Shown here piece after piece: positions 47,534 through 58,741 of a stretch of 64,000 bases of DNA. Position numbers and translations under genes: made by a program. The number at the start of each line of letters is the position of its first letter. Position 1 is the first letter of the stretch. Source of the DNA: Gnetum montanum (lineage: Eukaryota > Streptophyta > Gnetopsida > Gnetales > Gnetaceae); NCBI GenBank assembly GCA_015680685.1, contig MNCI01033329.1, positions 9,731-73,730 of the forward strand. Direction: 5' to 3'. The notes below the pieces were generated by a model. It did no database searches, was not told where the DNA came from, and was given only the letters and a program-made list of their open reading frames with translations.

Positions 47534-47879
47534 ATCAAAATTTTGTGCATACATCATAATGGATAAGTTCATGAAATAAGAGTGGATATGGTCTTTACCC
47601 TCAAAGGAATCATCATGTTTTCATTTTGACAGCATCAAACCCCATTTTTTCTTCCATGACCTACAACAAAAGAAAAGTAAGAAAATTCAAAAGAATTAGA
47701 TATTATCAAAGTAATTTCCTTTCTTCCATCATTTTCCCTCTTCTTTACCTTCTTCTTGGTGTTTGAAAGACTACCACTTACTTTTCCATCGTCATCATCA
47801 TCATAAAGTAGATTTTCTTCATGTTGTTCATCCATTGGACAAGCAAGATAATCAAGGCCATCAAAACATTTAACAAACT

Positions 47880-50169
47880 CATCCTTGTCCTAATCCATAG
47901 AAAAAATCTTTAATTTTTGGAAAATCATATCATTATCAATGTCTTCACCAACATCAATAATGACCTTTCTACTATGACTCACACCATAACCATCATTATT
48001 CCATACAAAATCAAATTTATTACCATCATTAGCTTTGTTCTCACTAACAATGTCATCAAAAGTTACATTGCTTGTATAACAAGAAAAAAATTCCCAACAT
48101 TATCATAATCACTACAATGATAATTATGCACATCATTATCATTGAACAAACCATTACCAAGATGAAGGGAAAACCTAGCATCCATCACACTAGCTTCAAC
48201 ATCCATCACACTAGCTTCAACATGATAGACATTACTACCATCAAGAAGGTAAAGCTCACACTTAATTACCTCTTCATGGCTTCTCCCATCCAATTTTGAT
48301 TCAAATTGATCTTTAACATGTGGCTATCCAAAATCATCAAAGCTTGAAGGTTTAAGATCCCAAATATAAGTTTCCAATTACAATGACTTCGCCTCTTCAA
48401 AGAAATCATCAACAAGCTCTTCATCCCATTTTGGAGGTACTAACTCAAAAGATAAACTTTCCTCCATGGCTTTAAAATCATTTTCATCAAAAAAACCATC
48501 AAAGTAATCATTCTCCCACATACCTTGGCTAGAAGACTCAGCAATCTTCCATGCAATAGCCTTAACTTAGCTTAGAATCTTCTTTCCCTTTCCATAAGGT
48601 ATAGAAAAATTGAAAAAAGTATGCCTTCTAGTAATGCTCTTAATCCTTCTTGTAGAAGTCCCTTGAATCTTATCAATTCTTTGTCTTGGATCCTTTACTA
48701 TTAGTGACTCATGAGGTTGGAACTTTCCTTGATTAGTAGCATACACCATCTTGGAACTTAAAGATCTCTTGGTCCTTTTAATGAAGTCCTTTGTTTCGCT
48801 CATTGAAACCTTGGATTATTAAGCACTCCTTTGTGCAAAAAGAGATACTTAAGAGCTTATTTTTTTCATTGATTTCTACTTCATCAAATATTTCTTCTTT
48901 CTCATTTCCTTTATTGACATTTACATTTCTCATAAAAATGTAAGAATTAATTTTTGTTGCATCTTTAATCACAAGAGGTCTACCTTCATTTGAGGATTCT
49001 TCCTTTTCTAATATTTGGAGTTTCATTTTCTTGGAAACCTTTAGCTTATTACGCTTCCATTGTTTGTGTCCCTTATCACCATAATTGAAGCATTGATGGT
49101 TGTAGGCATAATCATTTCCTTGATCCTTTCCATACTTGAAGTAGTCTTTCTTAGAATCTTAGCCCTCCTTGGACTTCTCTTACTTCTCATTGGTGTCTTA
49201 CTTGGCATTTCTGTTCTCTTTGGCTCTTTTCTCACTCTCAAAAGCTTTGGATTTCTTGCCCTTGGAAAATTCAAAATCTCTAGTATAGCCTTGAAATTTC
49301 TTTTTAGCCTTAAGAGCTAATTCAAAAGTCTCATCTAATGTTTGGGGTTCATAGAAAGTTAGCTCTTGTTGATACTCCCTTTTAAGTCCTCCTTGAAAGT
49401 TAGCTTCTTGTTCATAATCATCCCAATGAACTTTTACAAGCTAGAAAGAATTACAAAAATCTATGTAGTAGTCCTTGCCACTCTTATGACCTTGCCTTAG
49501 GTACTTCAATTTTTGGATGGCCTCTTGTCTATGATGAGTCTTATCAAATTTTTTCTTGAGCATGAACTGCATTAAAGACCAGTCCTTGATAGGAATACCA
49601 TTATTCACCTTATAAAAATGACTTTCCTTCTCCAATCATATGAGTGTTATGCCTTCCCATTTGGTTTTAGCAAAAGATAACTTTTGTTGATTTTCCACAT
49701 CTTCAAGTTCAAAGTACTTATTAATAAACCAAGAAAGAAATGATTTAGTACCGTCCATTCCATTGAAGGATTTGACATGAACATGAGGCATCCTTGAAGC
49801 ATGTCTAAAATATTTTGTAAAAGTAACTTCAATTCCTTCATCTTTATTTCTTTGAGGCTTAGACGACAATTTCTTTTTCCCTTTCCTAGGAAAATTGAAA
49901 CCTTTTGACTTATCTTCAGCTTCTCCTTCTCCAAAGTAGTCATCTTAAAAAGGAATATCATCTTCAAGGGATGGTATTGAGGAATGTCTTGAAGAAGGTC
50001 TTGGTGAAGAATTGCATGCCTTGTACCCCTGCTTGGATACTTTTGATGAAGTAGCATGTCCTTTGTTCTCTCCAATATTTTCAATATTCTCAATAATGAG
50101 CTTGAGAACATTTCTCATATCATCCACATCTCTTGAAAAATCTTTAACTGTCTTCTTCTTTGGAGGCAT
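47880..50169 (-). pseudogene. gag: Gag-like polyprotein of element E (broken)
   Basis: The start codon at 50167-50169 gives MPPKKKTVKDFSRDVDDM, then a charged, Ser-rich stretch. The Gag core follows in 49441-49869: KSFNGMDGTKSFLSWFINKY, FAKTKWEG and DWSLMQFMLKKKF, with QEAIQKLKYLRQG. Near 49.07 kb is a decayed knuckle (CFNYGDKGHKQWKR, two Cys changed). The C-terminal half (47.9-49.0 kb) is acidic and unrecognised. A 21-bp direct duplication at 48179-48220 repeats a seven-residue piece. A handful of stops, mostly single-base changes, break it into pieces of 60-150 codons. Confidence 0.75.
48179..48220. repeat. 21-bp tandem duplication within the element E ORF
   Basis: The unit CATCCATCACACTAGCTTCAA occurs twice without a gap. 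It keeps the reading frame (seven codons). Confidence 0.95.
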
Positions 50170-50508
50170 GATGGAAATTGATCTAAAAGGAAATTTTCAA
50201 AAACTTCTACAAGGAAAGGTAAAATTTTCAAGATTTCTCATGGAATGAGATAAGAAATTTTTAGATATTAAGAGAAATAAGCAGAAGATCTTCGAACCCT
50301 AGCTATTACAAGCCAATGGGTGTCCAATTTCATAATTATCTTCCAATTCGTAAAAGATATGACAAAATTATGGATCAAAGGAAAATTTTTAGACCCTAGG
50401 ATAAGTAGAATAAGTAGCAAGAGAGAATTCATCCAAGCATGAGAATTTGCAGTGATTCTTTGCAATTGAGATGAGAAATATTCACTTGAATGCAATTTTC
50501 TTCAATTC

Positions 50509-50529
50509 CAAGTTGCTTTGATACCAACG
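50509..50529 (-). promoter_or_regulatory. Primer-binding site of element E, initiator tRNA-Met type
   Basis: Two bases inside the 5' LTR the minus strand reads TTGGTATCAAAGCA. It matches the common plant site TGGTATCAGAGC at all but one position. Confidence 0.85.
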
Positions 50530-51285
50530 TGATGATAAGCTTCCATGGATTCCATAATCCAAGCTCTCTCAAAGTCACAAAATACATAATTTGAATAAGA
50601 AAAGGAAAATGAAAGCTTTATTCTTGCTCAAATTAAAAAATTACATATGAGAGGAAGCACAATATTGAAGGATAGAAAAAAGATTCAATCCAACTCTCAC
50701 ACACTCAATCAAGGTAATCATAGACATAAGGATTGTCATCAAGGCACCTTGCCAATACTTTACCTCTCCTTCTACTCTTCTCTCAACTTCCTACACTCTC
50801 CTTTTCTCTCTCTAGACTCTCTTCTCTCTAGAATTTCTTGATCAAATTGAAGGTTCAATAATTCTATTTATATCTTCCCCCTCCCTCCCTCACCCCACCC
50901 CCCCAATCTCCTCATCTTTCCTCTAATTTATCATTCAATTTGACTTTTATTAAAATCCATGTGAGACGTCTTTGAGAAACAACACACATCTATCCTGAGT
51001 GTAGAGGATATCAGAGTAGACATTTTGGGGAAGAAATATTGCAGTAGATGTCATGGCCAAGACATCTAATATGTAGTTGGGACATCTCACCTACAAGGCC
51101 AAAAATACAAAAATTATTATTTTGAGGCTTTGAACCTCTAAACATCACCAAACAAGTCCCCATAACTCCTAGAACATCCTAAAGTCATCAAAAGTGTCCC
51201 AAAACACTTCCAAATAGGCCAAAACTATAGGAAAAGATCTCATCAATGGAGAGATGTTAATTTGACATCTTTTATGTTCACATCA
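50530..51285 (-). repeat. 5' LTR of element E
   Basis: A 756-bp LTR from TGATGATAAGC to CATCA on the plus strand. A pyrimidine-rich run of C and CCCT units lies at 50878-50906. The two LTRs differ by scattered changes. Confidence 0.9.
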
Positions 51286-51290
51286 GCTAG
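51286..51290. repeat. Target-site duplication GCTAG, right of element E
   Basis: The exact partner of 46573-46577. Confidence 0.9.
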
Positions 51291-52200
51291 TGCTTTGCTA
51301 AACTAGTAATTACAGAAAGGCCACTTTATCAATGAAACTTAGATTTTATTAGCATAATTACTCCTTCAAAAGTTGGGAAAAAATTTATACTTATAGATAT
51401 TGACTATTTTACCAAGTGAACAAAAGAAAAAGCTCTAAAGAAGAGTTTAATGTCAAATATAATAAGGTTTGTTGAAGATCATATCTTATGTCAATTTAGT
51501 ATACCTAAAGTATTTGTATTGGATAATGGCCCTACATTTTAATATGAGGATTTAATAAGATGGGCTTTTGAGAAATCTAAATTTTTATTCCTCTCATCAA
51601 ATTACTATCCTCAAGGGAATGGATTGGCTAAGTCTACCAATAAGAAGTTTATCTTTAACATTAAAAGATCAATGAAAGGGAATTCTACAAACTGGCATGA
51701 TCACTTATGATTTGCTTTGTGGATGGACCACATTAGAATAAAAAAATCATATTAGAACCTCATCCTATAACCTAGTTTATGAAATGGTTGTGAGAACTAC
51801 TCATAAAATCATCACATTAGCATTGGATTGTGTATATAAGTATAGCAAAAAATGGATAAAGATAGAAGCTTAATGTCTCTACTTATAAAAAGGAAAGCTA
51901 AAATTAATAAAGCCAGAGATAATATATTAGTAAACACATCACAAAAAAAAGATGGTTTGATAGAAAGGCTTTAAACAGGGCATTCAAAGAGGGTGATTTA
52001 GTGTTAGTTTGGAACACATGAAGAAGGAGTAATAATAACAAAAATTTCCAACCAAATGGAAGGGCCCATTTTATCGAGTAATATGTGTTTGATAATACAT
52101 ACAAGTTGTCCATATTGGATGGAACCAAATTGAAGTTATTATTTAATGTCATCAATCTCAATCACTACTTTGAACAACTACCCAATGCTTGATAGAACTA
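51291..52200 (+). pseudogene. pol: Integrase core of gypsy element D, after the nested insertion
   Basis: This resumes the integrase begun at 46.4 kb. FILIDIDYFTK carries the first catalytic Asp and VFVLDNGPTF the second. In the third motif (NGLAKSTNKK) the catalytic Glu is replaced by Lys, a GAG to AAG change. A C-terminal part with GPIL follows to about 52190. Several stops are present. No LTR of element D was recognised between here and 52675. Confidence 0.8.
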
Positions 52201-52675
52201 AGGAAAAATAGAGATTCTAAATATATAAATAGTGGTTCACTTTGAGGTTAATAAATAGATTTAGTATGAGTTAATGAGCAACTAATCTAGTCATTATAGA
52301 GATAGGAAATTTTCAAGAACTTAGATTATATAGAGATAGGGTTGATCCTTCACCAGTGAAGAAAATATTAAGTTAAGAGAATTTTTAGAAAGATGGTGCA
52401 TACAAGGCCTTTTATCCCTTACATATTAGGATGTTTCCTTGAACACATCAAGAGGGCTTAGTATAAAGCTTCAAATAGTTGAGCTTCATATATTCATATT
52501 CATATAGTTGAGCTTTATCCTATATGACATGGTTGGTAGAAAATTTTTCTTTCTTGAAAAATGGTTGTTCTATTCATATTTACATTTGAAGAAATTATTA
52601 TCAATGTTCAAATATCACAATGTTAGATAGCAAAGATGATGAGAATCTAAATAATTTAGATTCATGGAAAGAAGT
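52201..52675. other. AT-rich flank between elements D and F
   Basis: Probably the untranslated 3' part of element D. A short repeat of TTCATATAGTTGAGCTT-like phrases is seen near 52480-52510. There is no gene. Confidence 0.4.
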
Positions 52676-53558
52676 TGATGAGTGCAAAGGTACCCTTACA
52701 TACAACCATATAAATCATAATCCATCATACATGATCTAGTCAAATTCCATGGATGGGACTAGTTATGCATCTAAATCATTATGCTCTAATTGTAATTCGC
52801 TATCTTCGCACTTGGACTAGTGGTAGCTTTATTATGTATGGTTTAGTCTAGAATGAGGCATATGATGATGTTGTCTAACTCTATGCTACTCCTAATGACA
52901 ATAAAGAGATTAATTAATTAAACTATGTAATGATGGAAAGTAAAGTATAAACTAGCATATATGCAATGAGTATCCATTCCTAATTGCTCGCACACAACTT
53001 GGACTTCGTGAGACTACTGTTGGGATTACCAAGCATACATTTCTAGGCTCACCAAATGATACACTATTAGGTTATCAAGTAATTATACTTAAGCACTTAT
53101 GATTAAGTTGTACTCATTTCACTTAATTCCAAGAATAGTAAATATCAATAAATGTAAACATTAACTAAATAAAATAGTAAATAATTAAAGGATTAAATCA
53201 ATAATAAATCTATGTGAATGCTACAATGATGGGAATAATCTCAATCTTTATTTCCAATCATGTAATGTATCCAAGTATGTCACACTTGGATAAATGTGCC
53301 ATATAATCACAACATCACACTATGAGCATGCATTGGGATTAATAGAACTTGAATTTTAAAATCTAAGAAAGACTACCAAAAACTAGCAACTAAAAACTAT
53401 CCCCCAACCATGAACCTAAGTGTTGTATTTATAGACTAGCATAGAAGAGATGATATCAGATATCTAACATTATTTATTGGGATTTGATATCATGTATCCA
53501 ATATTAAAACCTTGATGTCAGATATCTGATATTAGGGCTAACATAATGATACTCATCA
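52676..53558 (-). repeat. 3' LTR of Athila-like element F
   Basis: An 883-bp LTR of the same family as in elements A and B: in element orientation it runs from TGATGAGTATC at 53558 to CATCA at 52676. Its U3 (53450-53545) holds several GATATC palindromes, as in A. The other LTR lies beyond the window. Confidence 0.85.
53426..53433 (-). promoter_or_regulatory. TATA box in LTR of element F
   Basis: TATAAATA on the minus strand at about the same LTR position as in A and B. Confidence 0.65.
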
Positions 53559-53839
53559 TACCCCCATGACTAAATGAAAGCTTGTCCTAGAGTTAAAAAA
53601 AATGAGGAACAAATTCTTTACAAAATATTGGGAAGGTATGACATTATTGACTAACTTAGATAAAATAAACAAATGTACTCTACATGCCATAGTGGTGCTT
53701 TACAAAAAAATTTGGACACAATATTACAAGATAAAAAATTGGGGAATCTCATGTAGTTCCCATAGGTGCTAGCTCCTCCATCAATTGCTTCCCTTTGTTG
53801 CTAGGATCGTGAAATTTGTAGTGATCAAGAAATGCCTAT
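53559..53839 (-). repeat. Polypurine tract and 3' end of element F
   Basis: GTCATGGGGGTA on the minus strand (53559-53570) primes the LTR. The rest matches 14457-14830 of element B in patches (TTACAAAAT, GGAAGGTAT, ATTATTGACT). Element F is then interrupted by element G and continues at 63361. Confidence 0.75.
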
Positions 53840-54366
53840 TGTACTAACCTAAATCATTGGTGTAAGGCTGGAAGAGAAATAAACACTGAGAGATCATCAG
53901 GCATGCACAGTTAACCCTACCTTCACTTGAGGGCAACTAGAAAAGGAAATTAAGGTAGAGTGCCTTGGATGGTTTGCACAAAAATCAACCAAGGACTTCC
54001 CCAAATGTAAGCTATGGCTAACGCTGGGGTTATCGTAAATGGTGTAAATGGGATGTAAATGGAATGCAAACAACGATAAAAAATGTAAATAGAGTGTACT
54101 GAATTATAAATAAAGCATAAAGAGAGCTAAACAATGTAAATGGAAGGCAATAATGAAACTGTATTGTATTGTTTAAACAATAATGTGCACCAGTCAAAGC
54201 GTATTGGTGCATATGGACGATAGGTCAAGCACTAAGCCCCAAGATGATGTTTGAAGTGTTCAGATGCTAGGAGTCAAGTGTGTCTGAGCATCCTAGGCTG
54301 CTAGTTGATACTTCCCAAGCTGCCAACCTTCAAAATTTCTGATCCCATTTATGTGAATTGACAGGG

Positions 54367-54374
54367 TATTTATA
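54367..54374 (-). promoter_or_regulatory. TATA box, 3' LTR of element G
   Basis: CTATAAATACC on the minus strand, also found in the other LTR at 62034-62041. Confidence 0.6.
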
Positions 54375-54593
54375 GGGCTAGGTTGGACTGAGGTGCAAAA
54401 TTCTAGAATGGACTCTATGGCTGGGAGATGAGAGGAAAGAAGATCAAGTGACACGTGTCCAATGGGCAACTATGCATGAGTTGGATATGTGTCAGTAGGC
54501 TATGTTCTAGACCAGGTGCATGAGAAACATTTCTCTTGTGGTCAAGTGAATGAAATGAAAAGAAAGAGAAATGTGAAGGTCATTTTTGAGGCT

Positions 54594-55200
54594 GTAAAAG
54601 TTGGTCACGCTGTGGTCACGCCGAGCATGATTGCCTAGCATGACCTGCAGCGTGACCTCAAAAACTTGCAATTTTGAGTTGAAATATGGAATTTCTGAAT
54701 GCTAGGACCCATAGTTATCAATACTAGATCCTGAGGATGACTTTCACCCTTGAAATCAGTTCATTTTGGCTCAGTTTTAAGGCTCTAAATGTCACGCCCA
54801 GCATGACCTGTAGTGTGACCTATAGTGTGACCTCAAAAATTTGCAGTTTTGAGCTGAAATCTAGAATTTCTAAAGGCTAGGACCCATAGTTATCAATAGT
54901 GGACCCTGAGGATGACTTGCACCCTTGAAATCAAGTTATTTTGGCTCAGTTTTAAGGCTCTAAAAGTTGGTCACGCTGTGGTCACACCTAACATGACTGC
55001 CCAGCATGACCTGTAGTGTGACCTCAAAAACTTATAATTTTGAGCTAAAATCTGGAATTTCTAAAGGATTGGTCCCATAGTTATCAATAGTGGACTTTGA
55101 GGATGACTTGAGCCCTTGAAATCAAGTCATTTTGGCTCATTTTTGAGTCTCTAAAAGTTGGTCATGCCCAACATGACTGCCTAGCATGACCTGTAGAAAC
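54594..55200. repeat. Tandem array of about 185-bp units in the 3' LTR of element G
   Basis: Units start near 54594, 54775, 54960 and 55152 with TAAAAGTTGGTCACGCTG or a variant. Each contains AGCATGACC/AGCGTGACC, CTCAAAAACTTGCA and CCATAGTTATCAATA. The last unit is truncated. Confidence 0.8.
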
Positions 55201-55488
55201 TATGTAGTCTGGCTTGAAATTTGGACTCCTGAATGTTGAGACTTGGAGTGGACATTAGAGGCTCTTGAGGATGGCTTGCACCCTTAGATTTGGACCACTT
55301 TTTATTTGATTTTGAAATTTTTAGAGTTAATCACGCTGAGGGAAAGCTAGCTTGACAGTGTGATCAAGCTAGCTTAAGCAAGGTGGGGTTGAGCTCAATA
55401 CCTTAGCCAATTCTTTTCCTTCTGAATGCTCGAAAGGGCTTGAGTCATTTTCATTTTAAAGTGCTAAATTGAAATTAGTTGTTTTTCA

Positions 55489-57470
55489 TTGGTCCCTCTT
55501 TGTTGACATATGGAGGAATCTACTCGAGAGGTGTTGATAAAGAACTGCAAAACACCATGAACAAACAAGTACCAAACATTAACCGTTAGCCCTTGGCTGG
55601 ATGTCATCGCATCGTTTTCAAAAGTACATGGGATTGGGGAAATGAAATTTTAAGATTACAAGGGAAGGGATTGGTTGAAACAAGGGGAAGCCGAGAGTTG
55701 GTCAAGGATGATAATTGCTACTGGGATTTGTGGGAGAGGAATGCTCTCTTGTGAACAAGTTATATCTTTGGTCTTTGTCCATAGCTAGTGTTCAGCAGGC
55801 TCAGAGCCAAGATGTAGGAAGATGCGTTCTTTGGAGAAATAAGACTCTTATAGAGTGTTCATAGGGCCTTTTGTAAATAGCCAAAGCCACACGATGGCAT
55901 GCAACATGGTCTCTTTGAGACTCAAGTGTAACTATTTTTCAAGACAATTTCCTTCTTGCCTAGGGCTTATATGGGAATAGCCAATAGTGTTTTGTTTATG
56001 ATGTCAACGGGGTCATGAAGACCTTTTCCGTGCATTTTTCTCTTTGACCTTTTGTTTTCTTTTCTTGTTTTTCTTGTTTGTTTCTTCTTTTCTTTTGTTT
56101 TTGCTTTATTTTTCCTTTCTTTTTATTTCATTTTTCATTTTCTCTTTAGTCTTTTTGAAAGAGCTTGCTTTTAGTGTTGTGCTCGTGTTCGAGCACTTGA
56201 ATTTTGTGTCATGTACTGTGTACTATGTTTTGCATCACAACTGCTTAGAGAGCTATAGTGTGCAACAATGTATCAAGAGTTTTGAGGTGAGAAAAATGTA
56301 TCAAGGGGTGTAATTGAATAGGCTAAGGGGAGCATGATGGGGAAATAGGGGATGTATCAGGAGTTAAGAATGTACTTATGAACGAATTGATTAACCCAGT
56401 TACGTTTGTCAGGAAGAATGTGATACCTTGTCATCACGATGAAGTGCACCTATGCACGAATGCCTCAGAAGTTTCATCCTACAAACACAACTCCAAGAAG
56501 ACAAGACAAACCACAAATGAAATAGTTAGCTAACACTTTAAACAAGGAGATGGAATTACCACGTGCAATTTTTAAAGTAGACAGAATCATGAAAAGCATT
56601 AGGTTCATTAGGGCCCATGAGATGAATCATGTAGCAAGTCTTTGTGGAACATGAATAGTTGATTGCAGTGACACATCTTTTCAATTTTTTCCTAGTCATT
56701 GATGATGTCACTAATTTATAGTCTTAGTGGACTATTGTGGATTAGTTTCACATCATAATCCCTTGGACAGTGCTAGTTTAGCATCGTAGTGGATGGTGCA
56801 TTGCTACTTTATAGTCATAGAAAACTGTGAAGAGGCAAACTAGTTTATAGTCTTAGTGGACTTTGGATGCTAGTTTCATGTCATGGCAGATGGATGTAGT
56901 AGTTTAGTGTCATACTGGATAGAGCTTTGTTGTATTAGTTTAAGTCATGATGCTAGGACTACTCTTTGATATCAGTTTTAAGTTATGATGCCAAGACTAC
57001 TCTATGGTATCAATTTTAAGTCATGATGCCAGGACTGCTCTGTTGTATCAATTTTAAGTCATGATGTCAGGACTACTCTGTGCCAGTTTATAGTCATAGT
57101 GGACTAATGCTTACCTTGTTTGTATAAAGTGTGGAGCTACATGTATGGTCATGCTACGTGCCTACGAGATCCTACAAAAAAAATCAACTAGGAAGGAAAA
57201 AACATCAAGCGACACTTGTCGTACATAGAGTTAGAATGTATGAATGAAAGAAAAGCAATGCAAAAAGTGATATTTTTAGGCTGTTCTGGACTATATGCTA
57301 GTTTAAGGCCTTTTCAGGCCATGTGTTTTTGTATTTTTATGTTTTTATGTTTGATGTTTTTCAAATGAAATATGTAAAATAAGTTGACGAATGTCTAAAC
57401 AAAGAAAAATGCATGATCTAAGTGAGTGGGAAAAATGTAAATGCATAGGCTAGTGAAATGTAAAAAAAAG
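55489..57470 (-). repeat. Noncoding 3' part of element G
   Basis: In an autonomous relative RT and integrase would be here, but no RT or integrase phrase is visible on either strand. A polypurine tract (AACAAAGAGGGACCAA on the minus strand) lies at 55489-55504 by the LTR. A T-rich, hydrophobic plus frame at 56044-56313 is low complexity. A 38-bp tandem repeat lies at 56943-57085. Confidence 0.6.
56943..57085. repeat. 38-bp tandem repeat, about four copies
   Basis: The unit is AAGTCATGATGCCAGGACTA plus CTCTNTNGTATCAATTTT. Looser copies of the phrase TAGTTTATAGTCATAGTGGAC lie on both sides, from 56710 to 57110. Confidence 0.85.
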
Positions 57471-58080
57471 TCAAAAATGCATGTCAAAGGGGTAGGTAGA
57501 AGGTAGGCAAGCATCTAGCACATTTTCAACCAAGGGAGAGTCTTGGTTATGTAGTTTCTTTCTAACTAGGCATGGATTAGGGAGCATGCAAGGTTTAGGA
57601 TCCTCTGGGGGGTTATCAACTTCAACCACTCGTTCAAGTATGTTAGCCTTAAGTGTTGCGTTGGTTGTCGTAGGTGTACCATTAAGAAAATCTTCTTCCA
57701 AAACTTGCACCATGTTTATGTGTTGGATAGTCAAAGAGGAAATGTTATTACCATGGATGATAACTTGACCACCTTCATATGAAAGGTAGATTTCTTGGTG
57801 GATGGAGAGGAGATGGCCCTTAGTTGAGCTAGCCAAGGCCTGCCTAGAATCATCTTGAAACTTAGCATCTCCTCCATGATAGTGAAATCTGCGCTAGTGG
57901 GGAATTTCTCTCCCGCTACAAAGGCTAAGTTGATTGTACCCTTGACTATGACATGTGGTCCATTGAAGGATTTTAGACATGTGGTCTTGGTTGGCTTGAT
58001 TTCATCTACTAGGCCTAACTTATCGATGACGGAGTATAGGACTACGTTTGTTGCTGCACCATCATCAACATTCACTCTGT
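57471..58080 (-). pseudogene. Aspartic protease of element G
   Basis: The open block 57731-58075 has the active-site loop NVDDGAATNVV, keeping the catalytic Asp (relatives read VDGGAAVN). The second loop, KMILGRPWL, is intact. A second open block, 57471-57836, overlaps it in another frame and carries on the protein (121 codons), so one frameshift lies near 57.8 kb. It is typical of Tat-type polyproteins. It is one of the best preserved frames in the window. Confidence 0.8.
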
Positions 58081-58741
58081 GAATGGTGCACTGCCCAACA
58101 CAAATGCTAATGGATAGTGAAGCTGTAGTAACTTCCCCTCATTTGGGGTTGACTTTAAGTACATCATCATGAAAAGTTAAGGTTGTTGAACCCAATTCTT
58201 GTGTTATGGGAGGTAGCATTGTTGCATGGATGGATGCCTCATTTGAAAGGATGTCCTCCATAATAGGAATGGAGGCTAAGAATTGGGCCAATGCTTGGCA
58301 GTGAACACGTGAGGTCTTGACAAGGTCATATAAGGTAAATGTTGTGTTCTTTTGCTTGAGTGTTTGCTTTACCTTGGTTAGTGCAGCTACGAATTCTTTG
58401 TCATTAGCTATTGTGTTGGCTTTGACTTCCTTTGTTAAGCTTGAGAGACAGACCTCTCAAGAGGGGGACTTAGGATTGGTTCTCTTAGGGGTAGGGGCCC
58501 CAGTGTTTAGTTGTTGTTTGCTAGTTGTGGCCTTTGCTTCGGCCATGGGAGTTGCAAGGTGCTCATTTTTCCCCTTGCGTTCCCATTTGGTGGGCCTACC
58601 CGGGTTGCTAGTGGGGTCAATCCTTGGAGGAGGAGGAATCGAGATGTTGCCTACTATTGGGCTTCAGATAGGTGAGGGGCCATCTTGTTGTGGCACTCTT
58701 ATGAAGAAACATTACTTAGCAGTTTTTGTTGCTACATCATG

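Larger units (their letters stand above)
46578..51285 (-). mobile_element. Gag-only non-autonomous LTR element E, nested in element D
   Basis: A complete 4,708-bp element on the minus strand: 5' LTR 50530-51285, primer site, one long gag-like frame, polypurine tract and 3' LTR 46578-47298, flanked by GCTAG. Termini are TGATG and CATCA. No protease, RT or integrase is present, so it needs enzymes in trans. This layout (LTRs plus a gag ORF only) fits the TR-GAG or LARD type. Confidence 0.9.
53840..55488 (-). repeat. 3' LTR of element G
   Basis: A 1,649-bp LTR that starts TGTACTAAC on the plus strand and ends TTTTTCA. It matches 61486-63360 with some indels; the size difference comes mainly from the repeat array. 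The TATA box is at 54367-54374. Confidence 0.85.

Noticed and set aside
48063-48299. Overlapping frames on both strands (about 75 codons each)
   Set aside because: The plus frame is a shadow of the acidic C-terminal part of the element E gag-like ORF; only the minus strand fits the element.
53835-53839. CCTAT as a certain target-site duplication of element G
   Set aside because: The partner at 63361-63365 is CATGT; three of five matches is too weak, so it was not listed as a feature.
54594-55200. Regularly spaced repeats that could suggest a CRISPR array
   Set aside because: The units are about 185 bp, contiguous and without unique spacers, inside an LTR of a plant retrotransposon.
56044-56313. 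Phe/Leu-rich frame that looks like a membrane protein
   Set aside because: The DNA is a T-rich low-complexity tract in the noncoding 3' part of element G; Phe and Leu come from TTT and CTT repeats.
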